From the NCBI GenBank assembly GCA_958298945.1, contig CATQJD010000126.1:248001-312000 (forward strand): 64,000 nucleotides of DNA, given 5' to 3'. Each line of letters opens with the position of its first letter. Position 1 is the stretch's first letter. This DNA is from Atherix ibis (lineage: Eukaryota; Arthropoda; Insecta; Diptera; Athericidae). The notes under the pieces were generated by a model, which did not search any database, was not told where the DNA came from, and worked only from the letters and a program-made list of their open reading frames with translations. Of this stretch, positions 26,701-39,300 are shown piece after piece. The position numbers and the translations under genes are program-made.

Positions 26701-28390
26701 GGAATATGAAGTAGTATGTTTAAGAGGAATATGAAGTAGTATGCTTAAAAGGAATATGAAGTAGTATAATTAAGAGGAATATGAAGTAGTTTGTTTAAGA
26801 GGAATACGAAGTAGTATGTTTAAGAGGAATATGAAGTAGTATTTTCAAGAAGAATATGAAGTAGTATGTTTAAGAGGAATATGAAGTAGTATGTTTAAGA
26901 GGAATATGAAGAAGTATATTTAAGAGGAATATGAAGTAGTATATCTAAGAGGAATATGAAATAGTATATTTAAGAGGAATATGAAGTAGTATATTTAAGA
27001 GGAATATGAAGTATTATATTTAAGAGGAATATGAAGTAGTATATTAGGAAAAATATGAAGTAGTATGTTTAAGAGGAATATGAAGTAGTATGTTTAAGAG
27101 GAATATGAAGTAGTATATTTAAGAGGAATATGAAGTAGTATATATAAGAGGAATATGAAGTTGTATATTTAAGAGCAGTATGAAGTAGTATATTTAAGAG
27201 GAATATGAAGTAGTATATTAGGAGGAATATGAAGTAGTATGTTTAAGAGGAATATGAAGTGGTATGTATAAGAGGAATATGAAGTATTATATTTAAGAGG
27301 AATATGCAGTATTATATGTAAGAGGAATATGAAGTAGTATATTTAAGAGGAATATGAAGTAGTATATTTAAGAGGAATATGAAGTAGTTTATTTAAGAGG
27401 AATATGAAGTAGTATGTTTAAGAGGAATATGAAGTAGTATGCTTAAAAGGAATATGAAGTAGTATAATTAAGAGGAATATAAAGTAGTTTGTTTAAGAGG
27501 AATACGAAGTAGTATGTTTAAGAGGAATATGAAGTAGTATTTTCAAGAAGAATATGAAGTAGTATGTTTAAGAGGAATATGAAGTAGTATGTTTAAGAGG
27601 AATATGAAGAAGTATATTTAAGAGGAATATGAAGTAGTTTATTTAAGAGGAATATGAAATAGTATATTTAAGAGGAATATGAAGTAGTATATTTGAGAGG
27701 AATATGAAGTATTATATTTAAGAGGAATATGAAGTAGTATATTAGGAGGAATATGAAGTAGTATGTTTAAGAGGAATATGAAGTAGTATGTTTAAGAGGA
27801 ATATGAAGTAGTATATTTAAGAGGAATATGAAGTAGTATATATAAGAGGAATATGAAGTTGTATATTTAAGAGCAGTATGAAGTAGTATATTTAAGAGGA
27901 ATATGAAGTTGTATATTTAAGAGGAATATGAAGTATTATGTTTAAGAGGAATATGAAGTAGTATATTAGGAGGAATATGAAGTAGTATGTTTAAGAGGAA
28001 TATGAAGTAGTATATTTAAGAGGAATATGAAGTAGTATATTAGGAGGAATATGAAGTAGTATATGTAAGAGGAATATGAAGTAGTATATTAGGAGGAATA
28101 TGAAGTAGTATGTTTAAGAGGAATATGAAGTAGTATGTTTAAGAGGAATATGAAGTAGTATATTTAAGAGGAATATGAAGTAGTATATATGAGAGGAATA
28201 TGAAGTAGTATATTTAAGAGGAATATGAAGTAGTATATTTAAGAGGAATATGAAGTTGTATATTTAAGAGGAATATGAAGTATTATGTTTAAGAGGAATA
28301 TGAAGTAGTATGTTTAAGAGGAATATGAAGTAGTATGTTGAAGAGGAATATGAAGTAGTATGTTGAAGAGGAATATGAAGTAATATGTTT
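20800..28390 (+). repeat. 2,668-bp higher-order repeat of domain II-a
   Basis: The anchor TGCAGTATTATATG (coordinate of the first G) lies at 21,970, 23,515, 24,638, 26,183 and 27,306, so spacings alternate 1,545, 1,123, 1,545, 1,123. Segment A (1,545 bp) holds TTTTTGAGGTATATGCAG 436 bp after the anchor and GAGCAGTATG 992 bp after it. Both are found after 21,970, 24,638 and 26,183. The segment starting at 23,515 (B) differs: it carries TTTTACAAG and TTTTTGAGG at 23,726 and 23,801, matching 20,983 and 21,058 at an offset of 2,743. That offset is 2,668 plus three extra units upstream. The order is B, A, B, A, truncated A, and a further truncated A from 27,306. Confidence 0.85.
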
Positions 28391-29239
28391 AAGAGTAATA
28401 TGAAGTAGTATATTTAAGAGTAATATGAAATAGTATGTTTAAGAGGATTATGAAGTAGTATATTTACGAGGAATATGAAGTAGTATGTTTAGGAGGAATA
28501 TGCAGTAGTATATTTAAGAGGAATATGAAGTAGTATATTTAAGAGGAATATGAAGTAGTATGTTTAAGAGCAATATGAAGTAGTATATTTAAGAGTAATA
28601 TGAAGTAGTATGTTTAAGAGGAATATGAAGTAGTATGTTTAAGAGGAATATGAAGTAGTATGTTTAAGAGGAATATGAAGTAGTATATTTAAGAGGAATA
28701 TGAAGTAGTATATTTAAGAGGAATATGAAGTAATATATTTAAGAGGAATATGAAGAGTAGTATATTTAAGAGGAATATGAATTAGAATATTTAAGAGGAA
28801 TATGAAGTAGTATATTTAAGAGGAATATGAAGTAGTATGTTTAAGAGGAATATGAAGTAGTATGTTTAAGAGGAATATGAAGCAGTATGTTTAAGTGGAA
28901 TATGAAGTAGTATGTTTAAGAGGAATACGAAGTAGTATGTTTAAGAGGAATATGAAGTAGTATGTGCAAAAGGAATATGAAGTAGTATGTTTAAGAGGAA
29001 TATGAAGTAGTATGTTTAAGAGTAATATGAAGTAGTATGTTTAAGAGAAATATGAAGTAGAATGTTTAGGAGGAATATGAAGTAGTATATTTAAGAGGAA
29101 TATGAAGTAGTATGTTTAAAAGGAATATGAAGTAGTATGTTTAAGAGGAATATGAAGTAGTATGTTTAAGAGGAATATGAAGTAGTAAGTTTAAGAGGAA
29201 CATGAAGTAGTATTTTTAAGAGGAATATGAAGTAGTATA

Positions 29240-32100
29240 TTTAAGAGGAATATGAAGAGTAGTATATTTAAGAGGAATATGAAGTATAATATTTAAGAGG
29301 AAAAATGAAGTAGTATATTTAAGAGGAATATGAAATAGTATATTTAAGAGGAACATGAAGTAATATATTTAAGAGGAATATGAAGAGTAGTATATTTAAG
29401 AGGAATATGAAGTAGAATATTTAAGAGGAAAAATGAAGTAGTATATTTAAGAGGAATATGAAGTAGTATGTTTAAGAGGAATACGAAGTAGTATGTTTAA
29501 GAGGAATATGAAGTAGTATATTTAGGAGGAATATGAAGTAGTATATTTAAGAGGAATATGAAGTAGCATATAAGAGGAATATGAAATAGTATATTTAAGA
29601 GGAATATGAAGTAGTTTATTTAAGAGGAATATGAAGTAGTATGTTTAAGACCATTATGAAGTAGTATGTTTAAGAGGAATATGAAATAGTATATATAAGA
29701 GGAATATGAAGTAGTATATTTAAGAGAAATATGAAGTAGTATATTTAAGAGGAATATGAAGTGGTATATTTAAGAGGAATATGAAGTAGTATGTTTAAGA
29801 GGAATACGAAGTAGTATGTTTAAGAGGAATATGAAGTAGTATATTTAAGAGGAATATGAAGTAGTATGTTTAAGAGGAATACGAAGTAGTATGTTTAAGA
29901 GGAAAATGAAGTAGTATGTTTAAGAGGAATATGTAGTAGTATGTTTAAGAGGAATATGAAGTAGTATGTTAAAGAGGAATATGAAGTAGTATGTTTAAGA
30001 GGAATATGAAGTAGTATATTAGGAGGAATATTAAGTAGTATGTTTAAGAGGAATATGAAGTAGTATATTTAAAAGGAATATGAAGTAGTATATTAGGAGG
30101 AATATGAAGTAGTATATGTAAGAGGAATATGAAGTAGTATATCAGGAGGAATAGGAAGTAGTATGTTTAAGAGGAATATGAAGTAGTATATTTAAGAGGA
30201 ATATGAAGTAGTATGTTTAAGAGGAATATGAAGTAGTATATTTAAAAGGAATATGAAGTAGTATGTTTAAGAGGATTATGAAGTAGTATGTTTAAGACGA
30301 ATATGAAGTAGTATGTTTAAGAGTAATATGAAGTAGTATGTTTAAAAGGAATATGAAGTAGTATGTTTAAGAGGAATATGAAGTAGTATGTTTAAGAGGA
30401 ATATGAAGTAGTAAGTTTAAGAGGAACATGAAGTAGTATTTTTAAGAGGAATATGAAGTAGTATATTTAAGAGGAATATGAAGAGTAGTATATTTAAGAG
30501 GAATATGAAGTATAATATTTAAGAGGAAAAATGAAGTAGTATATTTAAGAGGAATATGAAATAGTATATTTAAGAGGAACATGAAGTAGTATGTTTAAGA
30601 GGAATACGAAGTAGTATGTTTAAGAGGAATATGAAGTAGTATGTGCAAAAGGAATATGAAGTAGTATGTTTAAGAGGAATATGAAGTAGTATGTTTAAGA
30701 GTAATATGAAGTAGTATGTTTAAGAGAAATATAAAGTAGAATGTTAAGGAGGAATATGAAGTAGTATATTTAAGAGGAATATGAAGTAGTATATTTAAGA
30801 GGAATATGAAGTAGTATGTTTAAGAGGAATATGAAGTAGTATATTTAAAAGGAATATGAAGTAGTATGTTTAAGAGGATTATGAAGTAGTATGTTTAAGA
30901 CGAATATGAAGTAGTATGTTTAAGAGTAATATGAAGTAGTATGTTTAAAAGGAATATGAAGTAGTATGTTTAAGAGGAATATGAAGTAGTATGTTTAAGA
31001 GGAATATGAAGTAGTAAGTTTAAGAGGAACATGAAGTAGTATTTTTAAGAGGAATATGAAGTAGTATATTTAAGAGGAATATGAAGAGTAGTATATTTAA
31101 GAGGAATATGAAGTATAATATTTAAGAGGCAAAATGAAGTAGTATATTTAAGAGGAATATGAAATAGTATATTTAAGAGGAACATGAAGTAATATATTTA
31201 AGAGGAATATGAAGAGTAGTATATTTAAGAGGAATATGAAGTAGAATATTTAAGAGGAAAAATGAAGTAGTATATTTAAGAGGAATATGAAGTAGTATGT
31301 TTAAGATGAATATGAAGTAGTATATTTAAGAGGAATATGAAGTAGTTTGTTTAAGTGGCATATGAAGTAGTATGTTTAAGAGGAATACGAAGTAGTATGT
31401 TTAAGAGGAATATGAAGTAGTATATTTAGGAGGAATATGAAGTAGTATATTTAAGAGGAATATGAAGTAGCATATAAGAGGAATATGAAATAGTATATTT
31501 AAGAGGAATATGAAGTAGTTTATTTAAGAGGAATATGAAGTAGTATGTTTAAGACCATTATGAAGTAGTATGTTTAAGAGGAATATGAAATAGTATATAT
31601 AAGAGGAATATGAAGTAGTATATTTAAGAGAAATATGAAGTAGTATATTTAAGAGGAATATGAAGTGGTATATTTAAGAGGAATATGAAGTAGTATGTTT
31701 AAGAGGAATACGAAGTAGTATGTTTAAGAGGAATATGAAGTAGTATATTTAAGAGGAATATGAAGTAGTATGTTTAAGAGGAATACGAAGTAGTATGTTT
31801 AAGAGGAAAATGAAGTAGTATGTTTAAGAGGAATATGTAGTAGTATGTTTAAGAGGAATATGAAGTAGTATGTTAAAGAGGAATATGAAGTAGTATGTTT
31901 AAGAGGAATATGAAGTAGTATATTAGGAGGAATATTAAGTAGTATGTTTAAGAGGAATATGAAGTAGTATATTTAAGAGGAATATGAAGTAGTATATTAG
32001 GAGGAATATGAAGTAGTATATGTAAGAGGAATATGAAGTAGTATATTAGGAGGAATAGGAAGTAGTATGTTTAAGAGGAATATGAAGTAGTATATTTAAG
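29240..32100 (+). repeat. 1,829/1,904-bp duplication in domain I-b
   Basis: The 23-bp unit GCATATAAGAGG occurs twice (CATATAAG at 29,567 and 31,471). GACCATT (29,649/31,553), the ATTAGGAGGAATATTAAG unit (about 30,015/31,919) and ATATGTAAGA (30,114/32,018) are also 1,904 bp apart. To the left the offset is 1,829 (GAAGTATAAT 29,281/31,110; GAAGAGTAG 29,382/31,211). The 75-bp difference is three extra units in the second copy at about 31.29-31.37 kb. Confidence 0.8.
30230..31200 (+). repeat. 603-bp-spaced duplication
   Basis: AAAAGG, GGATTATG, GACGAAT, GAGTAAT, GAAGTAAGTTTAAG, GAACATG, GAAGAGTAG and GAAGTATAAT occur in the same order twice. GGATTATG is at 30,273/30,876, GAAGAGTAG at 30,480/31,083, GAAGTATAAT at 30,507/31,110. 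The offset of 603 is twenty-four units plus the 2-bp GAAGAGTAG insertion and a 1-bp insertion in GGAAAAATG. A piece with the GTGCAAAAGG unit (30,643) separates the copies. Confidence 0.8.
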
Positions 32101-33563
32101 AGGAATATGAAGTAGTATATTTAAGAGGAATATGAAGTAGTATATATAAGAGGAATATGAAGTAGTATATTTAAGAGGAATATGAAGTAGTATATTTAAG
32201 AGGAATATGAAGTTGTATATTTAAGAGGAATATGAAGTATTATGTTTAAGAGGAATATGAAGTAGTATGTTTAAGAGGAATATGAAGTAGTATGTTAAAG
32301 AGGAATATGAAGTAGTATGTTTAAGAGGAATATGAAGTAGTATGTTTAAGAGTAATATGAAGTAGTATATTTAAGAGTAATATGAATTAGTATGTTTAAG
32401 AGGATTATGAAGTAGTATATTTACGAGGAATATGAAGTAGTATGTTTAGGAGGAATATGAAGTAGTATATTTAAGAGGAATATAAAGTAGTATATTTAAG
32501 AGGAATATGAAGTAGTATGTTTAAGAGCAATATGAAGTAGTATATTTAAGAGTAATATGAAGTAGTATGTTTAAGAGGAATATGAAGTAGTATGTTTAAG
32601 AGTAATATGAAGTAGTATGTTTAAGAGGAATATGAAGTAGTATATTTAAGAGGAATACGAAGTAGTATATTTAAGAGGAATATGAAGTAATATATTTAAG
32701 AGGAATATGAAGAGTAGTATATTTAAGAGGAATATGAATTAGAATATTTAAGAGGAATATGAAGTAGTATATTTAAGAGGAATATGAAGTAGTATGTTTA
32801 AGAGGAATATGAAGTAGTATGTTTAAGAGAAATATGAAGTAGTATGTTTAAGTGGAATATGAAGTAGTATGTTTAAGAGGAATACGAAGTAGTATGTTTA
32901 AGAGGAATATGAAGTAGTATGTGCAAAAGGAATATGAAGTAGTATGTTTAAGAGGAATATGAAGTAGTATGTTTAAGAGTAATATGAAGTAGTATATTTA
33001 AGAGTAATATGAAGTAGTATGTTTAAGAGAAATATGAAGTAGTATGTTTAAGAGGAATATGAAGTAGTATATTTAAGAGGGATATGAAGTAGCATATTTA
33101 CGAGGAATATGAAGTAGTATATTTAAGAGGAATATGAAGTTGTATATTTAAGAGAAATATGAAGTAGTATATTAGGAGGAATATGAAGTAGTATGTTTAA
33201 GAGAAATATGAAGTAATTTGTTTAAGACGAATATGAAGTAGAATGTTTAGGAGGAATATGAAGTAGTATATTTAAGAGGAATATGAAGTAGTATATTTAA
33301 GAGGAATATGAAGTAGTATGTTTAAGAGTAATAGGAAGTAGTATATTTAAGAGTAATATGAAGTAGTATGTTTAAGAGAAATATGAAGTAGTATGTTTAA
33401 GAGGAATATGAAGTAGTATATTTAAAAGGAATATGAAGTAGTATGTTTAAGAGGAATATGAAGTAGTATGTTTAAGACGAATATGAAGTAGTATGTTTAA
33501 GAGTAATATGAAATAGTATGTTTAAAAGGAATATGAAGTAGTATGTTTAAGAGGAATATGAAG

Positions 33564-33569
33564 TACGTA
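33564..33569 (+). repeat. Second 6-bp insertion forming TACGTA
   Basis: A unit reads GAAGTACGTATAGTATG in place of GAAGTAGTATG. The six extra bases again create TACGTA, but at a different position in the unit (after GAAGT rather than after GAATAT). The two insertions are therefore independent events or errors, not copies of one. Confidence 0.85.
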
Positions 33570-34509
33570 TAGTATGTTTAAGAGGAATATGAAGTAGTAA
33601 GTTTAAGAGGATAATGAAGTTGTATTTTTAAGAGGAATATGAAGTAGTATATTTAAGAGGAATATGAAGAGTAGTATATTTAAGAGGAATATGAAGTAGA
33701 ATATTTAAGAGGAAAAATGAAGTAGTATATTTAAGAGGAATATGAAATAGTATATTTAAGAGGAATATGAAGTAATATATTTAAGAGGAATATGAAGAGT
33801 AGTATATTTAAGAGGAATATGAAGTAGAATATTTAAGAGGAAAAATGAAGTAGTATATTTAAGAGGAATATGAAGTAGTATGTTTAAGATGAATATGAAG
33901 TAGTATGTTTAAGAGGAATATGAAGTAGTTTGTTTAAGTGGCATATGAAGTAGTATGTTTAAGAGGAATACGAAGTAGTATGTTTAAGAGGAATATGAAG
34001 TAGTATATTTAGGAGGAATATGAAGTAGTATATTTAAGAGGAATATGAAGTAGTATATTTAAGAGGAATATGAAATAGTATATTTAAGAGGAATATGAAG
34101 TAGTTTATTTAAGAGGAATATGAAGTAGTATGTTTAAGACCATTATGAAGTAGTATGTTTAAGAGGAATATTAAATAGTATATATAAGAGGAATATAAAG
34201 TAGTATATTTAAGAGGAATATGAAGTAGTATATTTAAGAGGAATATGAAGTAGTATATTTAAGAGGAATATGAAGTAGTATGTTTAAGAGGAATACGAAG
34301 TAGTATGTTTAAGAGGAATATGAAGTAGTATATTTAAGAGGAATATGAAGTAGTATGTTTTAGAGTAATACGAAGTAGTATGTTTAAGAGGAAAATGAAG
34401 TAGTATGTTTAAGAGTAATATGTAGTAGTATGTTTAAGAGGAATATGAAGTAGTATATTTAAGAGGAATATGAAGTAGTATATTTAAGAGGAATATGAAG
34501 AAGTATATT

Positions 34510-37500
34510 TAAGAGGAATATGAAGAGTAGTATATGTAAGAGGAATATGAAGTAGTATGTTTAAGAGGAATATGAAGTAGTATGCTTAAGAGGAATATGA
34601 AGTAGTATATTTAAGATGAATATGAAGTAGTATGTTTAAGAGGAATATGAAGTAGTATGTTTAAGAGCAATATGAAGTTGTATATTTAAGAGGAATATGA
34701 AGTAGTATATTAAAGAGGAACATGAAGTAGTATATTTAAGAGGAATAGGAAGTAGTATATTTAAGAGGCATATGATGTAGTATATTTAGGAGGAATATGA
34801 AGTAATATATGTAAGACGAAAATGAAGTTTGTTTAAGAGGAATATGAAGTAGTATATTTAAGAGGAATATGAAGTAGTATATTTAAGAGGAATATGAAGT
34901 AGTATATTTAAGAGGAATATAAAGTAGTATATTTAAGAGGAAAATGAAGTAGTATATTTACGAGGAATGTGAAGTAGTATATTTAAGAGGAATATGAAAT
35001 AGTATGTTTAAGAGGAATATGAAGTGGTATGTTTAAGAGGAATATGAAGTAGTATATTTAAGAGGAATATGAAGTAGTAAATTTAAGAGGAATATGAAGT
35101 AATATATTTAAGAGGAATATGAAGAGTAGTATATTTAAGAGGAATATAAAGTAGAATATTTAAGAGGAATATGAAGTAGTATATTTAAGAAGAATATGAA
35201 GTAGTATGTTTAAGAAGAATATGAAGTGGTATGTTTAAGAGGAATATGAAGTAGTATGTTTAAGTGGAATATGAAGTAGTATGTTTAAGAGGAATACGAA
35301 GTAGTATGTTTAAGAGGAATATGAAGTAGTATATTTAGGAGGAATTTGAAGTAGTATATTTAAGAGAAATATGAAGTAGTATATTTAAGAGGAATATGAA
35401 GTAGTATATTTAACAGGAATATGAAGTAGTATATTTAAGAGGAATATGAAGTAGTATGTTTAAGACCATTATGAAGTAGTATGTTTAAGAGGTATATGAA
35501 GTAGTATATTTAAGAGGAATATGAAGTAGTATATTTAAGAGGAATATGAAATAGTATATTTAAGAGGATTATGAAGTAGTATATTTAAGAGGAATATGAA
35601 GTAGTATATTTAAGATGAATATGAAATAGTATATTTAAGAGGAATATGAAGTAGTATGTTTAAGAGGAATACGAAGTAGTATGTTTAAGAGGAATATGAA
35701 GTAGTATGTTTAACAGGAATATGAAGTAGTATGTTTAAGATGAATATGAAGTAGTATATTTAAGACGAATATGAAGTAGTATATTTAAGAGGAATATGAA
35801 GTTATATATTTAAGAGGTATATGAAGTAGTATGTTTAAAAGGAATATGAAGTAGTATGTTTAAGAGGAATATGAAGTAGTATCATATGTTTAATTAGAAT
35901 ATGAAGTAGTATGTTTAAGAGGAATACAAAGTAGTATGTTTAAGAGGAATATGAAGTAGTATATTTAAAAAGAATATGAAGTAGTATGTTTAAGAGGATT
36001 ATGAAGAAGTATGTTTAAGAGGAATATGAAGTAGTATATTTAAGAGGAATATGAAGTATTATATTTAAGAGGAATATGAAGTAGCGTATTTAAGGGGAAT
36101 ATAAGTAGTATATTTAAGAGGAATATGAAGTAGTATATTTAAGAGGAATATGAAGTAGTATATTAGGAGGAATATGAAATAGAATGTTTAAGAGGTATAT
36201 GAAGTAGTATATTTAAGAGGAATATGAAATAGTATATATAAGAGGAATATTAAGTAGTGTATTTAAGAGGAACATGAAGTAGTATATTTAGGAGGACTAT
36301 GAAGTAGTATGTTTAAGAGGAATATGAAGTAGTATGTTTAAGAGGAATATGAAGTAGTATGTTTAAGAGGAATATGAAGTAGTATGTTTAAGAGGAATAT
36401 GAAGTAGTATGTTTAAAAGGAATATGAAGTAGTATGTTTAAGAGGAATATGAAGTAGTATGATTAAGAGTGATATGAAGTAGTGTATTTAAGAGGAATAT
36501 GAAGTAGTATATTTAAGAGGAATATGAAGAGTAGTATATGTAAGAGGAATATGAAGTAGTATGTTTAAGAGGAATATGAAGTAGTATGTTTAAGAGGAAT
36601 ATGAAGTAGTATATTTAAGATGAATATGAAGTAGTATGTTTAAGAGGAATATGAAGTAGTATGTTTAAGAGGAATATGAAGTAGTATATTTAAGAGGAAT
36701 ATGAAGTAGTATATTTAAGAGGACTATGAAGAAGTATGCTTAAGAGGAATATGAAGAAGTATGTTTAAGAGGAATATGAAGTAGTATATTTAAGAGGAAT
36801 ATGAAGTAGTATATTTAAGAGGAATATGAAGTAGCGTATTTAAGGGGAATATAAGTAGTATATTTAAGAGGAATATGAAGTAGTATATTTAAGAGGAATA
36901 TGAAGTAGTATATTAGGAGGAATATGAAATAGAATGTTTAAGAGGAATATGAAGTAGTATATTTAAGAGGAATATGAAATAGTATATATAAGAGGAATAT
37001 TAAGTAGTGTATTTAAGAGGAATATGAAGTAGTATATTTAAGAGGAATATGAAGTAGTATATTTAAGAGGACTATGAAGTAGTATGTTTAAGAGGAATAT
37101 GAAGTAGTATGTTTAAGAGGAATATGAAGTAGTATGTTTAAGAGGAATATGAAGTAGTATGTTTAAGAGGAATACAAAGTAGTATGTTTAAGAGGAATAT
37201 GAAGTAGTATATTTAAAAAGAATATGAAGTAGTATGTTTAAGAGGACTATGAAGAAGTATGTTTAAGAGGAATATGAAGTAGTATATTTAAGAGGAATAT
37301 GAAGTAGTATATTTAAGAGGAATATGAAGTAGCGTATTTAAGGGGAATATAAGTAGTATATTTAAGAGGAATATGAAGTAGTATATTTAAGAGGAATATG
37401 AAGTAGTATATTAGGAGGAATATGAAATAGAATGTTTAAGAGGAATATGAAGTAGTATATTTAAGAGGAATATGAAATAGTATATATAAGAGGAATATTA

Positions 37501-39300
37501 AGTAGTGTATTTAAGAGGAATATGAAGTAGTATATTTAAGAGGTATATGAAGTAGTATATTTAAGAGGACTATGAAGTAGTATGTTTAAGAGGAATATGA
37601 AGTAGTATGTTTAAGAGGAATATGAAGTAGTATGTTTAAGAGGAATATGAAGTGGTATGTTTAAGAGGAATATGAAGTAGTATGTTTAAAAGGAATATGA
37701 AGTAGTATGTTTAAGAGGAATATGAAGTAGTATGATTAAGAGTGATATGAAGTAGTGTATTTAAGAGGAATATGAAGTAGTATATTTAAGAGGAATATGA
37801 AGAGTAGTATATGTAAGAGGAATATGAAGTAGTATGTTTAAGAGGAATATGAAGTAGTATGTTTAAGAGGAATATGAAGTAGTATATTTAAGATGAATAT
37901 GAAGTAGTATGTTTAAGAGGAATATGAAGTAGTATGTTTAAGAGGAATATAAAGTAGTATATTTAAGAGGAATATGAAGTAGTATATTTAAGAGGAACAT
38001 GAAGTAGTATATTTAAGAGGAATAGGAAGTAGTATATTTGAGAGGCATATGATGTAGTATATTTAGGAGGAATATGAAGTAATATGTGTAAGACGAAAAT
38101 GAAGTAGTATGTTTAAGAGGAATATGAAGTAGTATATTTAAGAGGAATATGAAGTAGTATCTTTAAGAGGAATATGAAGTAGTATATTTAAGAGGAATAT
38201 AAAGTAGTATATTTAAGAGGAAAATAAAGTAGTATATTTACGAGGAATATGAAGTAGTATATTTAAGAGGAATATGAAATAGTATGTTTAAGAGGAATAT
38301 AAAGTAGTATGTTTAAAAGGAATATGAAGTAGTATGTTTAAGAGGAATATGAAGTGGTATATTTAAGAGGAATATGAAGTAGTAAATTTAAGAGGAATAT
38401 GAAGTAATATATTTAAGAGGAATATGAAGAGTAGTATATTTAAGAGGAATATAAAATAGAATATTTAAGAGGAATATGAAGTAGTATATTTAAGAGGAAT
38501 ATGAAGTAGTATGTTTAAGAAGAATATGAAGTGGTATGTTTAAGAGGAATATGAAGTAGTATGTTTAAGTGGAATATGAAGTAGTATGTTTAAGAGGAAT
38601 ACGAAGTAGTATGTTTAAGAGGAATATGAAGTAGTATATTTAGGAGGAATATGAAGTAGTATATTTAAGAGAAATATGAAGTAGTATATTTAAGAGGAAT
38701 ATGAAGTAGTATATTTAAGAAGAATATGAAGTAGTATATTTAAGAGGAATATGAAGTAGTATGTTTAAGACCATTATGAAGTAGTATGTTTAAGAGGTAT
38801 ATGAAGTAGTATATTTAAGAGGAATATGAAGGAGTATATTTAAGAGGAATATGAAGTAGTATATTTAAGAGGATTATGAAGTAGTATATTTAAGAGGAAT
38901 ATGAAGTAGTATATTTAAGAGGAATATGAAGAGTAGTATATTTAAGAGGAATATGAAGTAGTATATTTAAGAGGAATATGAAGTTATATATGTAAGAAGA
39001 ATATGAAGTAGTATGTTTAAGAGGACTATGAAGAAGTATGTTTAAGAGGAATATGAAGTAGTATATTTAAGAGGAATATGAAGTAGTTTATTTAAGAGGA
39101 ATATGAAGTAGCGTATTTAAGAGGAATATAAGTAGTATATTTAAGAGGAATATGAAGTAGTATATTTAAGAGGAATATGAAGTAGTATCATATGTTTAAT
39201 TGGAATATGAAGTAGTATGTTTAAGAGGAATACAAAGTAGTATGTTTAAGAGGAATATGAAGTAGTATATTTAAGAAGAATATGAATTAGTACGTTTAAG
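34510..39300 (+). repeat. About 3.3-kb-spaced duplication in domain I-b
   Basis: Blocks at about 34.52-35.95 and 37.80-39.25 kb are collinear. GAAGAGTAGTATATG is at 34,522/37,799 and GGCATATGATG at 34,767/38,044 (offset 3,277). GACCATT is at 35,464/38,769 and the CATAT insertion at 35,883/39,189 (offset 3,305-3,306). The growth of 28-29 bp is about one unit gained plus small indels. One gap is visible: around 34,826 a unit lost 3 bp (GAAGTTTGTTT). Confidence 0.8.
36060..37790 (+). repeat. Repeats marked by GCGTATTTA and a 24-bp unit
   Basis: The pair of variants AGCGTATTTAAGGGG followed by AATATAAGTAG (one base lost, 24 bp) recurs at 36,084, 36,834 and 37,332, at offsets of 750 and 498 bp. 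It is followed each time by ATTAGGAGGAATATGAAATAG and ATATTAAGTAGTGTATTT. Further copies with AAGAGG or AAGATG in place of AAGGGG are at 39,111, 39,390, 40,139, 40,946 and 41,644. This lineage is confined to 36-41.7 kb. Confidence 0.8.

Larger units (their letters stand above)
18760..28390 (+). repeat. Domain II-a: type II satellite subfamily
   Basis: GAAGAGTAG, GACCATTATG and GTGCAAAAGG units are not seen here. In their place are units in which TTTTTGAGG is followed by TGCAG (19,632, 19,782, 20,509, 21,058, 22,406, 23,801, 25,074, 26,619), TATAATTAAG units, frequent 24-bp units with ATTAGGAGG, and one GTCTAACAGG unit at 19,756. From about 20.8 kb the domain is organised by a 2,668-bp higher-order repeat. 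The right edge is approximate; the first type I marker after it is GAAGAGTAG at 28,752. Confidence 0.8.
3032..32930 (+). repeat. Variant unit GTGCAAAAGG (type I)
   Basis: GTTTAAGAGG is replaced by GTGCAAAAGG. Copies are at 3032, 5363, 7940, 10271, 28964, 30643 and 32921. In all seven it follows a unit ending in GAATATGAAGTAGTAT, and in six of seven an AATACGAAG unit lies shortly before it. At 7,940 the upstream context differs, which marks the duplication junction described separately. Confidence 0.88.
27960..33050 (+). repeat. 3,957-bp-spaced duplication across the II-a/I-b border
   Basis: Anchors: ATATGTAAGA 28,061/32,018, GGATTATG 28,445/32,402, GTGCAAAAGG 28,964/32,921 and GAAGAGTAG 28,752/32,709; all four pairs are 3,957 bp apart. 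The duplicated part is about 28.0-29.1 and 31.97-33.05 kb. It carries a type II-like piece (24-bp ATTAGGAGG units) next to type I units, so the domain border itself was copied. A third partial copy of the ATATGTAAGA piece sits at 30,114. Confidence 0.8.
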
